Source: Aquimarina mytili
GTDB taxonomy: Bacteria > Bacteroidota > Bacteroidia > Flavobacteriales > Flavobacteriaceae
Length of the DNA stretch: 64,000 nucleotides
Direction of reading: 5' to 3'
NCBI RefSeq assembly: GCF_016735115.1
Contig: NZ_JAERQJ010000008.1
Location: 62,001-126,000 of the forward strand
Part shown: piece by piece, positions 18,139-25,819 of the stretch
How the letters are laid out: every line of letters begins with the position of its first letter
How positions within the stretch are numbered: position 1 is the stretch's first letter
Notes under the pieces: generated by a model
Database searches by the model: none
Seen by the model: the letters and a program-made list of their open reading frames with translations, nothing else
Told to the model about the DNA's origin: nothing
Program-made: the position numbers and the translations under genes

Positions 18139-18399
18139 TTATGGCTCCCCCAGCCGCTCAAACAAAAAACGTACGACTTCAGGTCTAAGAAGCTTAGTTC
18201 TTTTTTTATATCCAAACTGTTCTAATTCCTCAAGGTAAATATGAATCCAGGAAGAGAAGGTTTTAGTGCAAATATTGTATAATGCTGCCAACTCATATTT
18301 GTAATAGGCTTTAATCTTAACCGGTTGTTCTCCTTCAAAATAAATAGGTTGTAATCTAGTTTCCTTCATGATCATTAGTTCTTTTAAACGTTTCTTCAT
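18139..18399 (-). CDS. HTH protein of the DUF4248 type
   Basis: The 86-aa product contains KYELAALYNICTKTFSSW and ends PEVVRFLFERLGEP. The ELA-x-x-Y start and the R-x-[VI]-x-x-x-x-x-x-L-G-E-P ending match the small helix-turn-helix DUF4248 family found in Bacteroidota elements. The first eight codons overlap the upstream 65-aa gene in another frame; the M11 start (MKETRLQPIYFEG) is equally possible. A paralogue is encoded divergently at 28710-28880, at the other edge of the block. Probably a regulator of the element. Confidence 0.6.
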   Translation of the reverse strand: MKKRLKELMIMKETRLQPIYFEGEQPVKIKAYYKYELAALYNICTKTFSSWIHIYLEELEQFGYKKRTKLLRPEVVRFLFERLGEP

Positions 18400-18553
18400 T
18401 AATCAATTCTTCTCCGAGACAGTTTCCAATAAATCCACCGATCAAAATAAAAGGATAAGTTTCTTTTGGGGAGTATTTTTTGGCAACGATAAACCCTAAC
18501 ATACTCCCTATTAATGCTAATCCTGCTTTTTTTGTATTTTTCGATAGCTTCAT
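18356..18553 (-). CDS. 65-aa membrane protein
   Basis: After a basic start (KLSKNTKKAG) come two short hydrophobic stretches (LALIGSMLGFIVA and YPFILIGGFIGNCLG) and an acidic, charged tail. It overlaps the downstream HTH gene by 44 bases and follows the YkuD-like gene by 3 bases. The Gly-rich membrane segments are like those of small membrane proteins in lipid-containing phages, but no family is recognised. Confidence 0.55.
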   Translation of the reverse strand: MKLSKNTKKAGLALIGSMLGFIVAKKYSPKETYPFILIGGFIGNCLGEELINEETFKRTNDHEGN

Positions 18554-18556
18554 GTT

Positions 18557-19216
18557 CTAATTCATTCGATTCAGTAACAATAACCCACCTGTAGTGGCTA
18601 ATACTCCCCAGGCTATATAACGAAATCGTCTTCGACGCTCATCCCTAAAATCCACTAGAGTTATCGTGTAAGAATTCCCGTAACGATGACGATGTTCCTT
18701 AGCCATATTCATAAAACGATTAAAGTCTTCAGCATTGGCAAATACCAGACAGCCTGCTGAAAAGTCATCAATCACTTTGGTGATCCCTTGTTTTCTTGCT
18801 CTATGAATATTAATTCCAAACTTTCCGGTATCTGTAATTCCAGACTCAAACCATTTAAACAATCCTCTGCGCTGATAATCCCTTATAATGGTTACCGGAG
18901 CTTTTTGTATCAGTGCAGGGTAGACTCCTCTATGCAGACCTACACTATAGGCATCTTTATATTGGCCTTTCTTTAAAAATGCCGTCCCTTGTGGATGTAT
19001 TGGATTTTCTAACCAATACTGTCCTGGATCCGTAGTAGCTTTAAAGATATGGTAGACCCATTTTCCCTGATCATTGGTATAGAATACATGAATCTCATCA
19101 TCAAATTGATTACTTCGAACAAAACGACTTCTATACCCAACAATATTCAACCTATAAGGTTGTCTGTAAATTTCGTACCCTTTGCTTTGTAATATTTGTA
19201 AACTCTTGGCAAGCAT
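18557..19216 (-). CDS. YkuD-like (L,D-transpeptidase fold) protein with C-terminal membrane anchor
   Basis: From the chosen start the product is 219 aa. It has GINIHRA (His138) and, 18 residues later, FSAGCLVF (Cys156), the H...S-x-G-C pattern of YkuD-type enzymes that cut or cross-link peptidoglycan peptides. The usual Arg after the Cys is replaced by Leu-Val, so activity is uncertain. A C-terminal hydrophobic segment follows a basic stretch (RDERRRRFRYIAWGVL). An upstream in-frame ATG (19282) would overlap the CHAP gene by 49 bases; the ATG at 19216 avoids this and starts MLAKSLQILQSKGYEIY. The neighbours suggest wall penetration or lysis. Confidence 0.6.
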   Translation of the reverse strand: MLAKSLQILQSKGYEIYRQPYRLNIVGYRSRFVRSNQFDDEIHVFYTNDQGKWVYHIFKATTDPGQYWLENPIHPQGTAFLKKGQYKDAYSVGLHRGVYPALIQKAPVTIIRDYQRRGLFKWFESGITDTGKFGINIHRARKQGITKVIDDFSAGCLVFANAEDFNRFMNMAKEHRHRYGNSYTITLVDFRDERRRRFRYIAWGVLATTGGLLLLNRMN

Positions 19217-19233
19217 TATTAAAATATTCTTAT

Positions 19234-19830
19234 TTAATTGGTCGTCGGTCCTACCGACCCGACGAAGTTGGATACTGCCCATACCTGTTTTTTTAATCGA
19301 CGTTTTCTATATACCCCATCACCTTCCCGTGATCCATTGGTATTGGTATTCCCTTCTACAGTGGTAATCCATGTCGCCCCCCATTGATCGACAAAACCAA
19401 TATGTGCCGGTCGATTAAGGTTAGGATACCAGATCATAAAAACATCGCCCGTTTGTGGCTTTTTCTTTAGAAATTTTCCTCGCTCATAAATACGATTACT
19501 CATTAAAGCATAGCTGGGAACCCAGCCGCTTACCGGGGCATTGACCCCAGCGTTTTGGTAACACCAGCTTACAAAAGCTGCACACCACGCATAGCCCGGA
19601 TCAAGCCCAACGCTGGCCAAATACATCGCTACATGGGCTCCTTGATTATCTCCACCAGTTTCACGCACTCCCACTTGGGAATCATACAATTCTTTGACAC
19701 ATTTTCTTAGCTCCATTTCTTCTAAAGTTTCCTTATTAGAGATTAAGGAATCTACAGTGTCCTGGCTAAAAAGGCTACTGCAAATAAAAACGCAAAGAAT
19801 ATAGAGGTGGATAGTTTTAGTTTTTGCCAT
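19234..19830 (-). CDS. Secreted CHAP-type peptidoglycan amidase/endopeptidase
   Basis: The 198-aa product has a signal peptide (hydrophobic residues 8-21, then SQ) and a CHAP/NlpC-like catalytic domain. Cys83 lies in YAWCAAFVSWC, His143 in RPAHIGFVDQ, and Glu159-Asn161 in TVEGNTN; GDVFMIW precedes the His. These enzymes hydrolyse amide bonds in peptidoglycan and are common phage lysins. Its start overlaps the preceding membrane-protein gene by 79 bases. Together they look like a lysin-holin pair, although the signal peptide would allow Sec export without a holin. Confidence 0.8.
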   Translation of the reverse strand: MAKTKTIHLYILCVFICSSLFSQDTVDSLISNKETLEEMELRKCVKELYDSQVGVRETGGDNQGAHVAMYLASVGLDPGYAWCAAFVSWCYQNAGVNAPVSGWVPSYALMSNRIYERGKFLKKKPQTGDVFMIWYPNLNRPAHIGFVDQWGATWITTVEGNTNTNGSREGDGVYRKRRLKKQVWAVSNFVGSVGPTTN

Positions 19831-20144
19831 GGGGTTATGGTTTTAAAGTCTTCTCGAAAATATTGGTCCAGATACTGTTCTGAAGTGGGCCAGATAAGTT
19901 TCATAAGGATACGAACAATCCCATGAAGTATAAAGATCCCAATGATGGCAAAGAGATAGACCTGGAATACCCCTGCATCATACATTCCTGCTGTTGGATC
20001 GATCCAGCGCAGGAATACCGCACTATGAATCCAAAGAATAAGGCCTACTGCCAATGAAGATAATTCTCTCCATATAACAAAGTATCCACACAGTGGATTT
20101 AGTTTGTTAAGCGTCTTTTTAATCCATTCGGTTATTGTCTTCAT
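19752..20144 (-). CDS. Three-helix membrane protein, holin-like by position
   Basis: The 130-aa protein has hydrophobic segments around residues 19-47, 57-83 and 111-128, with a charged loop (RILMKLIWPTSEQY). There is no family signature. Its gene overlaps the CHAP amidase gene by 79 bases in another frame, and the pair is flanked by wall-active proteins. By position and topology it may be the holin. Alternatively it is a virion membrane protein. Confidence 0.5.
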   Translation of the reverse strand: MKTITEWIKKTLNKLNPLCGYFVIWRELSSLAVGLILWIHSAVFLRWIDPTAGMYDAGVFQVYLFAIIGIFILHGIVRILMKLIWPTSEQYLDQYFREDFKTITPWQKLKLSTSIFFAFLFAVAFLARTL

Positions 20145-20170
20145 TATTTTTTATTTTTTCAATTTTACGT

Positions 20171-21169
20171 TTACATTGACGATAGGTTCTTGGTAGGCGC
20201 ATAGACGGTCTCTCCCGATTGAGTAAGAATTTGTGTCATTTCATCATGAATGCCAGTAATATAACCCACTACAGTATTGGGTACTAGTTCAGGAACAATA
20301 AGGGATCCATCTTCAGCTTTGAGTAAGGTTGGCCTTTCTGCTATAGCCAGATTCCATTCCTGTTCAATTTGATCATTCATTTGATCAAAATTTCTAAGAG
20401 TACCTAAACTTGGAATAAACCATACCCCACGTGCATTTTGTTTGAGTCCCATTCTTCTAAACTCTGCTCTTATTTTTACCTTCTCCAGTTCTTTGGATTT
20501 AAACGCTACACTCAATAGTGCATTGACTAATGAGGTTACCCGAGTTCCAAGTATCCTTACATTTTGAAAAAATACACTCACCTGTTTATATTGATTAGGA
20601 GAGCTTATCTTCTTAAGTCCCATAAGAACCCCAAACAGATTTCGTTTGTTGGCTGCATCGATCAATTCTTTGGCAACAGCTCCCCAACTCCCAAAGGAGG
20701 CATTCGTATTCTTGCCCACCAGTGAGGTAAACGTACTTTGTGTTATCACTGAAGGGAATCCGGCAGCTCGCAGAGCACGCAGGGTTCCTGTGCCAAATAT
20801 CCCATCGGGTTTGCCATTTCTAAAACTGGTCTCTTTAATGATGAGTGCTGGCTGTCCTCCTTTCTGCACTAATGCATTTTGTAAGAGTTGCACTAAGGAA
20901 CCTCGCGCTCCTTTTCGAAGTGGAAAACTGCTCGGTGATGCCACAGGAAGTGTAGGAGTAGTTACAATATCTCCAGGGGTTATTGGGGGTATGGGATCTA
21001 TTGTACCTCTAGTAGTGACTCTTCGATTTCTAAAGTAATTGTAAGCAAGATATCCACCACCAATAAGAGCAGCAATCCCAAGGCCATACATGACATATTT
21101 CTTTTGATCTTTTTGGGTTTTCCTACTTTTATTTTTGATCTGTCGCTTTGCGAGTGTTTGCGTTTTCAT
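20171..21169 (-). CDS. Membrane-anchored protein with peptidoglycan-binding domain
   Basis: The 332-aa product starts with a strongly basic segment (KRQIKNKSRKTQKDQKK) and one membrane helix (about 26-46). A PG_binding_1-like repeat follows at about 82-152: LRKGARGSLVQLLQNAL, DGIFGTGTLRALRAAGFP, then ITQSTFTSLVG. A helical middle and a beta-rich tail (VPNTVVGYITGIHDEM) follow. Such a protein would tie a membrane or particle to the cell wall, as in the entry spikes of some tailless phages. Spacing to the annexin-like gene is 3 bases. Confidence 0.7.
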   Translation of the reverse strand: MKTQTLAKRQIKNKSRKTQKDQKKYVMYGLGIAALIGGGYLAYNYFRNRRVTTRGTIDPIPPITPGDIVTTPTLPVASPSSFPLRKGARGSLVQLLQNALVQKGGQPALIIKETSFRNGKPDGIFGTGTLRALRAAGFPSVITQSTFTSLVGKNTNASFGSWGAVAKELIDAANKRNLFGVLMGLKKISSPNQYKQVSVFFQNVRILGTRVTSLVNALLSVAFKSKELEKVKIRAEFRRMGLKQNARGVWFIPSLGTLRNFDQMNDQIEQEWNLAIAERPTLLKAEDGSLIVPELVPNTVVGYITGIHDEMTQILTQSGETVYAPTKNLSSM

Positions 21170-21172
21170 AGC

Positions 21173-21601
21173 TTATGTTTTTGAATTGATAATCTCCAGG
21201 GCAATGGCATACTCCTGTGTGGATAGTTCGCTTTTTAAATCAGCAGAAAGGTTGTTTTTATATAAATCTTTATATGCACGTAGCACTTTTCTCATCAGAG
21301 AGGCTGAAGGTACTTGCTCCAATATGCGATATACCATCTCTTCATCTGTACCCCATCCAAAGGCGTTGTCATTTTCAAAGGCCATTTTAAGCTGGGTAGC
21401 AAAACTGGCTGGATTGCCTTCTTGTAAAGCCAGACGTTCCCGATTATTGCGCTTAAACTTCCCAATCAAAGCCCGTACTCCAAAAAAAGCTCCTAATCCC
21501 AATCCCGCTGTCAATAATACCGTGGTCACTTTAGAAGTAATCCTTGCTTTTGGCTTGTCTTTTATTGCTTGCATTGCAAGCGCTGCTGCGGGTAATGCCA
21601 T
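21173..21601 (-). CDS. Small membrane protein with a single annexin-like repeat
   Basis: The 142-aa product has an N-terminal hydrophobic segment (TTVLLTAGLGLGAFFGVRAL, near 27-46), a basic linker, and one repeat from about residue 72. The repeat reads AFGWGTDEEMVYRILEQV, then RAYKDLYKNNLSADLKSEL. The G-x-G-T-D-E start and the Y-x-x-x-Y-x-x-x-L-x-x-D-L-K-S-E-L second half are the hallmark of annexin repeats, which bind acidic phospholipids via calcium in eukaryotes. One repeat with its own anchor is unusual. It may bind lipids or another virion protein. Confidence 0.6.
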   Translation of the reverse strand: MALPAAALAMQAIKDKPKARITSKVTTVLLTAGLGLGAFFGVRALIGKFKRNNRERLALQEGNPASFATQLKMAFENDNAFGWGTDEEMVYRILEQVPSASLMRKVLRAYKDLYKNNLSADLKSELSTQEYAIALEIINSKT

Positions 21602-21629
21602 AGTTTCTTTTTTTACAATTAATCTCTGG

Positions 21630-21806
21630 CTATGCCAGTTTCATTTTAACTAGGTTTCGGATAAAAGCATCTTTCAGGAATAGCTGTTCCATTCGAATAA
21701 TCCCTTTGGCACCAAAATGTTTGTTCATCGTCTCAAAAGCTTTTTTAACCTGGTGTGCTTCTGTTTTGTCCTGTACTTCTAATCCTATGGTGATTTGTGT
21801 ATTCAT
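21630..21806 (-). CDS. 58-aa basic/helical protein of unknown function
   Basis: A complete short gene fills the gap in the operon: ATG at 21804-21806, stop TAG at 21630-21632. The peptide starts MNTQITIGLEVQDKTEAH, continues with KAFETMNKHFGAKGII and ends NLVKMKLA. Amphipathic helices are likely and there is no membrane segment. I recognise no family, but spacing and orientation make it a real member of the operon. Confidence 0.6.
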   Translation of the reverse strand: MNTQITIGLEVQDKTEAHQVKKAFETMNKHFGAKGIIRMEQLFLKDAFIRNLVKMKLA

Positions 21807-21851
21807 ACTATTTTAAGGTTTCTAAGTTTTAAAGAATCAAGGTGTATTATG

Positions 21852-22688
21852 CTATTTTGTAGCATTATCACTGTGTGGGGTATTATTTTTTAGTTGATCT
21901 ATGTAATAAGCTATTTTTTGAATTAGGTGAGTATCGTTTTTAATTTGTTCTCCGACCTGCATCATAAGCTCTATAACCTGCCCAAATTGTTCTTCTGTAA
22001 ATAGTTCTCTTAAGTAATTTAGAATTTGTAATAAATGATCTTGGTCCTGGTTTATTTCATTTTCCGCTGTGCCCGTGGCACTGAGGCCTAAGCTTCCCAG
22101 AGTACTTGCAATGCCATGCATCTGTTTGGGGTATTGTTTGGCTAATCCAGAGATGGCTCCGGGAAGCAAGGCCTTGCCTAATTCTACAAATCCTAATTTT
22201 TTAACTAAAGCTTCGATCTCTTCCTGTTTTGCTTCGGTTTCTTTGTTAGCTTTTTCAAGGCTTGTTTCTAATTGTTCTATCTTCTTTTTACTGGCTGTAA
22301 AAGACTTTTTGAGTTCTTCATGATCTCTTTTTTGCAATTCTTCTTGAAGCATGGAATGTACTTTATGATGTACCCCATTTAAGGTTTCTTCGCTGCTCCT
22401 GCTCATCTCTTCGAGTTTCTCCTGGAGTTTTCGGTTTTCCATAGATAACCGTTGTATAGTTAATTGGTCTTCCATCATACCGGAATTTGATCTTTTTTCA
22501 CTGACCACCGGTAGTGTTCTTACCACATTTTCAGGAGGTGATTTTAATACCTCAAGCTTGGATTGCCCTTGTCCCATTTTGTATTTTACATAGGCGCTCT
22601 CACTGTGAAAGCCTAGTTGTTCCATTTCCTGGTATTGCCTGTCGTTTAATCGAACAGATCCGGGTTTTTTATGTCTTACTTCCATCAT
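21852..22688 (-). CDS. Coiled-coil protein
   Basis: The 278-aa protein has an N-terminal segment (GSVRLNDRQYQEMEQLGF) that could be a ribbon-helix-helix-like DNA contact. A long coiled coil runs from about 80 to 165, rich in Glu/Lys heptads. Then come a Gly-rich hydrophobic patch (GKALLPGAISGLAKQYP) and an acidic helical tail. It resembles scaffold or assembly proteins only in general terms. The first 20 coding bases overlap the end of the 111-aa gene, implying coupled translation. Confidence 0.5.
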   Translation of the reverse strand: MMEVRHKKPGSVRLNDRQYQEMEQLGFHSESAYVKYKMGQGQSKLEVLKSPPENVVRTLPVVSEKRSNSGMMEDQLTIQRLSMENRKLQEKLEEMSRSSEETLNGVHHKVHSMLQEELQKRDHEELKKSFTASKKKIEQLETSLEKANKETEAKQEEIEALVKKLGFVELGKALLPGAISGLAKQYPKQMHGIASTLGSLGLSATGTAENEINQDQDHLLQILNYLRELFTEEQFGQVIELMMQVGEQIKNDTHLIQKIAYYIDQLKNNTPHSDNATK

Positions 22689-23004
22689 CTTTAGTTTTTA
22701 AGATCACCTGTAAAAAACGAATGGTAGCCTGCTCATCCCTGGCATTTCGAATCTCGATATGATCCCCATGCTCATAAGAGTTTTCTACAATCCCCTGGGT
22801 GTACCAATGTTCATGTCGGCCATAGTCTGATTTTACAATCAGTCCCCACCCGATATGGGTGATGAGCCAGAGTTCATTGTTCGCGTGAAACTTGAGCATT
22901 CCTTCAGCAGGAATTACAAATTCCCGATATACAATTCGGTACGAATCGTATCCTCTCTCTTTGGCCCTTCTATCGGCATATTGTATTGCAAATTCTTCCT
23001 GCAT
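22669..23004 (-). CDS. 111-aa beta-rich protein of unknown function
   Basis: The short helical start (EFAIQYADRRAKERGYDSY) is followed by alternating hydrophobic strands: REFVIPAEGMLKF, NELWLITHIGWGLIVKSD, and a final TIRFLQVILKT. This suggests a small beta-barrel or jelly-roll-like fold. No database family is recognised. The operon position next to candidate capsid genes suggests a virion component or chaperone. Confidence 0.5.
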   Translation of the reverse strand: MQEEFAIQYADRRAKERGYDSYRIVYREFVIPAEGMLKFHANNELWLITHIGWGLIVKSDYGRHEHWYTQGIVENSYEHGDHIEIRNARDEQATIRFLQVILKTKDDGSKT

Positions 23005-23113
23005 AACACCTCTTATATTTTATTGTCTCACACGTAAAGCATGATATATTACATTATTCCTACACATACTCCATCCTTTTATCACACGTGATTCGTATGA
23101 TTTCAAATGCCCA

Positions 23114-23392
23114 TTATGGACTGGATTGACTTTCGATAAGAACCCATACTGTAATCTCATAAGGATAGTTGGCTTTTCCATCATCTTCAAAGGTGGCTGT
23201 GATATAATCCGTATTTCCGGATTCATCTACTGGATTTACTCTGAAGCTTTCATGAGCCTTTTGATCTGAAAGAGCAACATCACCGTTTAGTTCGTTGTTT
23301 TCTATGTTGGAAAACTGATCTGCACAAGCGATGTGTATCTCTTTATAAAACACCCCTCTTTTTTGATGAAGGGTGAGTGTTCCTAGTATCAT
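23114..23392 (-). CDS. 92-aa beta-rich protein, possible minor capsid component
   Basis: It starts MILGTLTLHQKRGVFYKEIHI and ends with ITVWVLIESQSSP. Alternating beta-strand patterns surround an acidic middle (VNPVDESGNTDYITATFEDDG). The ending resembles the closing strand of the 131-aa neighbour (KVSLIILIHEAV). The gene is 11 bases downstream of the 177-aa gene. The 109 bases after it (23005-23113) hold no convincing gene. Confidence 0.5.
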   Translation of the reverse strand: MILGTLTLHQKRGVFYKEIHIACADQFSNIENNELNGDVALSDQKAHESFRVNPVDESGNTDYITATFEDDGKANYPYEITVWVLIESQSSP

Positions 23393-23403
23393 AATTCATT
23401 CGT

Positions 23404-23937
23404 TTATATGGAATCAGTAAATGAGATCGATAGCCCGGTTCCCTCCAGAGGAAGAATTCCGCTCCAGAGATAGTAGTCCTGCGGATCACAATACCCCTCC
23501 AAATTAATAGTAATTGTTTTGGGCGCTATTCCTAAAGCAAACCCATTTAAGGTGATCATCGGCTTTCGATCCAGGATAGGATGTGCAAAGTACCACCACT
23601 TGAAATCAGAAAAAATATCGAATGTAAGATCAGGCGGGTAGGGTTGGGCATACTCTTCCCCCGGATTGGTTTCTAAAAAAGAAGCATCTTGTATTTGATT
23701 GTCGGTAACTCCGGTATAATATCTTGGAGCAAAGGGGGCTTTATTACAGGTGTTTACCTTTTTAACGGTAAGCACTCCAATCACTTTAGATGTAGTAAAA
23801 GGAAGTTTGGCCGAGGCGTTTACAAATTGGTTTTCCTTTGTTATTTTAAATTGTATAGGCACAAACTTCCTGCGAACTATAACACTCTTACCGTCTTCTT
23901 TATTGTATGTCTCAATCTTACATTTCATTTTTTCCAT
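23404..23937 (-). CDS. Candidate jelly-roll virion protein (177 aa)
   Basis: The N-terminal part contains FVPIQFKITKENQFVN and then KLPFTTSKVIGVLTV. The tail contains KTITINLEGYCDP and GLSISFTDSI. The pattern F-K-I-x-x-x-N-x-hydrophobic, then L-P plus a hydrophobic strand ending in G-hydrophobic, recurs in the 131-aa protein of the next gene, so the two look like distant paralogues. An aromatic insert (FKWWYFAHP) is distinctive. The gene is in line with the candidate major capsid gene. The capsid role is inference from fold pattern and context. Confidence 0.5.
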   Translation of the reverse strand: MEKMKCKIETYNKEDGKSVIVRRKFVPIQFKITKENQFVNASAKLPFTTSKVIGVLTVKKVNTCNKAPFAPRYYTGVTDNQIQDASFLETNPGEEYAQPYPPDLTFDIFSDFKWWYFAHPILDRKPMITLNGFALGIAPKTITINLEGYCDPQDYYLWSGILPLEGTGLSISFTDSI

Positions 23938-23949
23938 TTTTAAATACCG

Positions 23950-24345
23950 CTATACGGCTTCGTGGATGAGTATGATTAGGCTTACCTTGTATCCTTCTCC
24001 AAAATCCGTACTGGGATGATCAGTATCCTGGTAGCGCACTTTCACTGATAGGTCTCCCGGTAATACCGCTCCTAAATCGAAGAATCGTTCTTTAGGAGCA
24101 ACACTTAAAGAAGACATCAAGATCTTACTATCAAACCCGTCGGGGAAGAGTTCCTCGCCACCAATCTCGATACGTTGACTTCCCCTATAGTACAGCTTAT
24201 CGGGATAATCCGAGATCAGCTGAAGCCCTTTGACCATTTTGGTGTGTTTAGGCAGCTCCAGGTTATCTACGGTAATCAGCTTATTGGCCTCAGAAATCCT
24301 AAAAGAGAAGGTTACGCGCGTTTCTTTGGTACTATTTTCCATCAT
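23950..24345 (-). CDS. Candidate jelly-roll virion protein (131 aa)
   Basis: The protein reads as a chain of beta strands: TRVTFSFRISEANKLITVDN, LELPKHTKMVKGLQLIS, KLYYRGSQRIEIGGEELFP, FFDLGAVLPGDLSVKVRY, and YKVSLIILIHEA. There is no signal peptide or membrane helix. Its length and strand pattern fit a single jelly-roll capsid protein. Its first half parallels the 177-aa protein downstream. It is 8 bases downstream of the 210-aa gene. Confidence 0.5.
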   Translation of the reverse strand: MMENSTKETRVTFSFRISEANKLITVDNLELPKHTKMVKGLQLISDYPDKLYYRGSQRIEIGGEELFPDGFDSKILMSSLSVAPKERFFDLGAVLPGDLSVKVRYQDTDHPSTDFGEGYKVSLIILIHEAV

Positions 24346-24353
24346 CCAATGAA

Positions 24354-24986
24354 TTATGCCGGAATGGTCACTGTTCCTGCCAGAACTACCTTAACCAACG
24401 TTTTCTCCGGGGCATCATCACCCAATTCGATATTGAATTCAAACTCCTCATCATCGCGAATAAATCGTGGACTCTCCAGGTAGTAGGTTCCTAGATTGGT
24501 CATCAGATTATTATCGGTCACAAATTCCTGCATCGGACGCTCATCAATGATGGTCTTTTTATTGGCCACCAGGGAAAAGACTCCATTTTGTAGGCCTGCT
24601 ACCTTTTTGATACTATCAAAGTTGGTTTGCTTGATCGTTTTTTTTAGTTGGGAATCACTATCAGGCAGATCGCCATCAATCTCAGCTGCTAACAGGATAA
24701 TACGGTTGCATAAAAACAATCTATCTTTCTGTAACTTGGATTGGGTGACGTTTGTGATCCCAATCTCCTTGGCATCCTGGGTTTCGAACATATCAATATT
24801 AGCCCTGTTGCCTGCAAACTTGATAGAGTAATAGGCAGCATCGGCCAGTTGTAATCTTCCATCTTTAATATCCATAGCTACCTTGACCATAGCAGGATCG
24901 TACTTTTTTGCCTGGTCTCTAAGGGAGATATGGGCATTGACAATTTCTAAAAATTGTGCTCTTGAACTTTTTTTCATGGTATTCAT
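24354..24986 (-). CDS. Candidate major capsid protein (210 aa)
   Basis: The product has a short helical start, then a KEIGITNVTQSKLQKDRLFL segment. The latter recalls the T-N-x-x-x-x-x-L-x-K-x-x-F-L strand seen at the base of jelly-roll capsid subunits. The end, LGTYYLESPRFIRDDEEFEF followed by VKVVLAGTVTIPA, resembles the F-x-L-x-x-P-x-x-I-x-x-x-x-x-F-x-hydrophobic closing strands of such subunits. Soluble and acidic, with no membrane helix. It is the first of three beta-rich genes in a row. Structure prediction would settle it; the call here is by pattern and context. Confidence 0.5.
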   Translation of the reverse strand: MNTMKKSSRAQFLEIVNAHISLRDQAKKYDPAMVKVAMDIKDGRLQLADAAYYSIKFAGNRANIDMFETQDAKEIGITNVTQSKLQKDRLFLCNRIILLAAEIDGDLPDSDSQLKKTIKQTNFDSIKKVAGLQNGVFSLVANKKTIIDERPMQEFVTDNNLMTNLGTYYLESPRFIRDDEEFEFNIELGDDAPEKTLVKVVLAGTVTIPA

Positions 24987-25103
24987 TGTATTATTAGTAT
25001 TAAGTAGTTAGTAATGAGTAGTTAGAATATCTTTTACAGTAGTATTGAAAACTCAATACCTTGTACTAACGACTCTAATAATTTATAGCTGTCGCCTTGC
25101 GAC

Positions 25104-25703
25104 TTAGGCTACTGCGTTGAGTTCTGTGATATCTTCTGACCCTTGTAATTCGGTCATGTCGAGGTTTCCAAAATGTATTGCCCCCATATCACCGTCCACA
25201 CCCTGGGTGAAATCTTCCTGTATGTCAGCTGTGGGAATAGGTTCTCCGGCTTCTATCCGTTGGATCACATCATCAATCTCATCGGTATCAAAGTCACCTT
25301 CATCCACCATACCCGACCCCATAAATACCAGGGGACGATCTTCTAAATTCCCTAGAGAAAGTTTCTGTGCCATGGAAGGCGATAGCTTATCAAGGTATAG
25401 TTTTTTACCAATGGCCTTTAAAGAGTTGACTGCCCTGTCTTTAGCTTCTTCCAGGTTGTCTTGGATACCATCAATACCATTGGTGGTTTTCGACTTCCCT
25501 CCAAATCCATTGGAGAATGCCATTCCGACTCCTGCCGAAGTAATCCAATCTTTACCGTAGTAGGCTCCCCCGAATATGGTCAGCGCACCAAGGGCGAGGG
25601 AATACCTACCTACGGCAGAACCAGCTACCATTCCTAATACTCCTGTACTCAGGTGTTTTCCTACTTCCAGGAGACTATCTTTTGCATTTGCTTTTGTTTT
25701 CAT
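25104..25703 (-). CDS. Membrane protein with acidic tail, virion-like
   Basis: The 199-aa protein has a Gly/Ala-rich hydrophobic region at about 18-66 (VLGMVAGSAVGRYSLALGAL, then IFGGAYYG), and a highly acidic C-terminal half (DEGDFDTDEIDD and similar). There is no signal peptide. Gly-rich membrane segments in non-enzymatic proteins are typical of membrane proteins of lipid-containing phages. It precedes the candidate capsid genes in the transcript. The 117 bases before the capsid gene (24987-25103) have no gene. Confidence 0.5.
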   Translation of the reverse strand: MKTKANAKDSLLEVGKHLSTGVLGMVAGSAVGRYSLALGALTIFGGAYYGKDWITSAGVGMAFSNGFGGKSKTTNGIDGIQDNLEEAKDRAVNSLKAIGKKLYLDKLSPSMAQKLSLGNLEDRPLVFMGSGMVDEGDFDTDEIDDVIQRIEAGEPIPTADIQEDFTQGVDGDMGAIHFGNLDMTELQGSEDITELNAVA

Positions 25704-25819
25704 AATTATTTAATAATGTTTAGTTCATTTCTTTGCCTTGTCGGCGCACTATATTTATCCTGTTTATTAAGGAGATTTTGTATTGGAATTATCTGACGAT
25801 CTAATTTCAATTACTAAAA

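Noticed and set aside
20646-21653. Plus-strand frames of 130 and 172 aa opposite the peptidoglycan-binding and annexin-like genes
   Set aside because: The minus-strand proteins have clear domains; the reverse frames are shadows.
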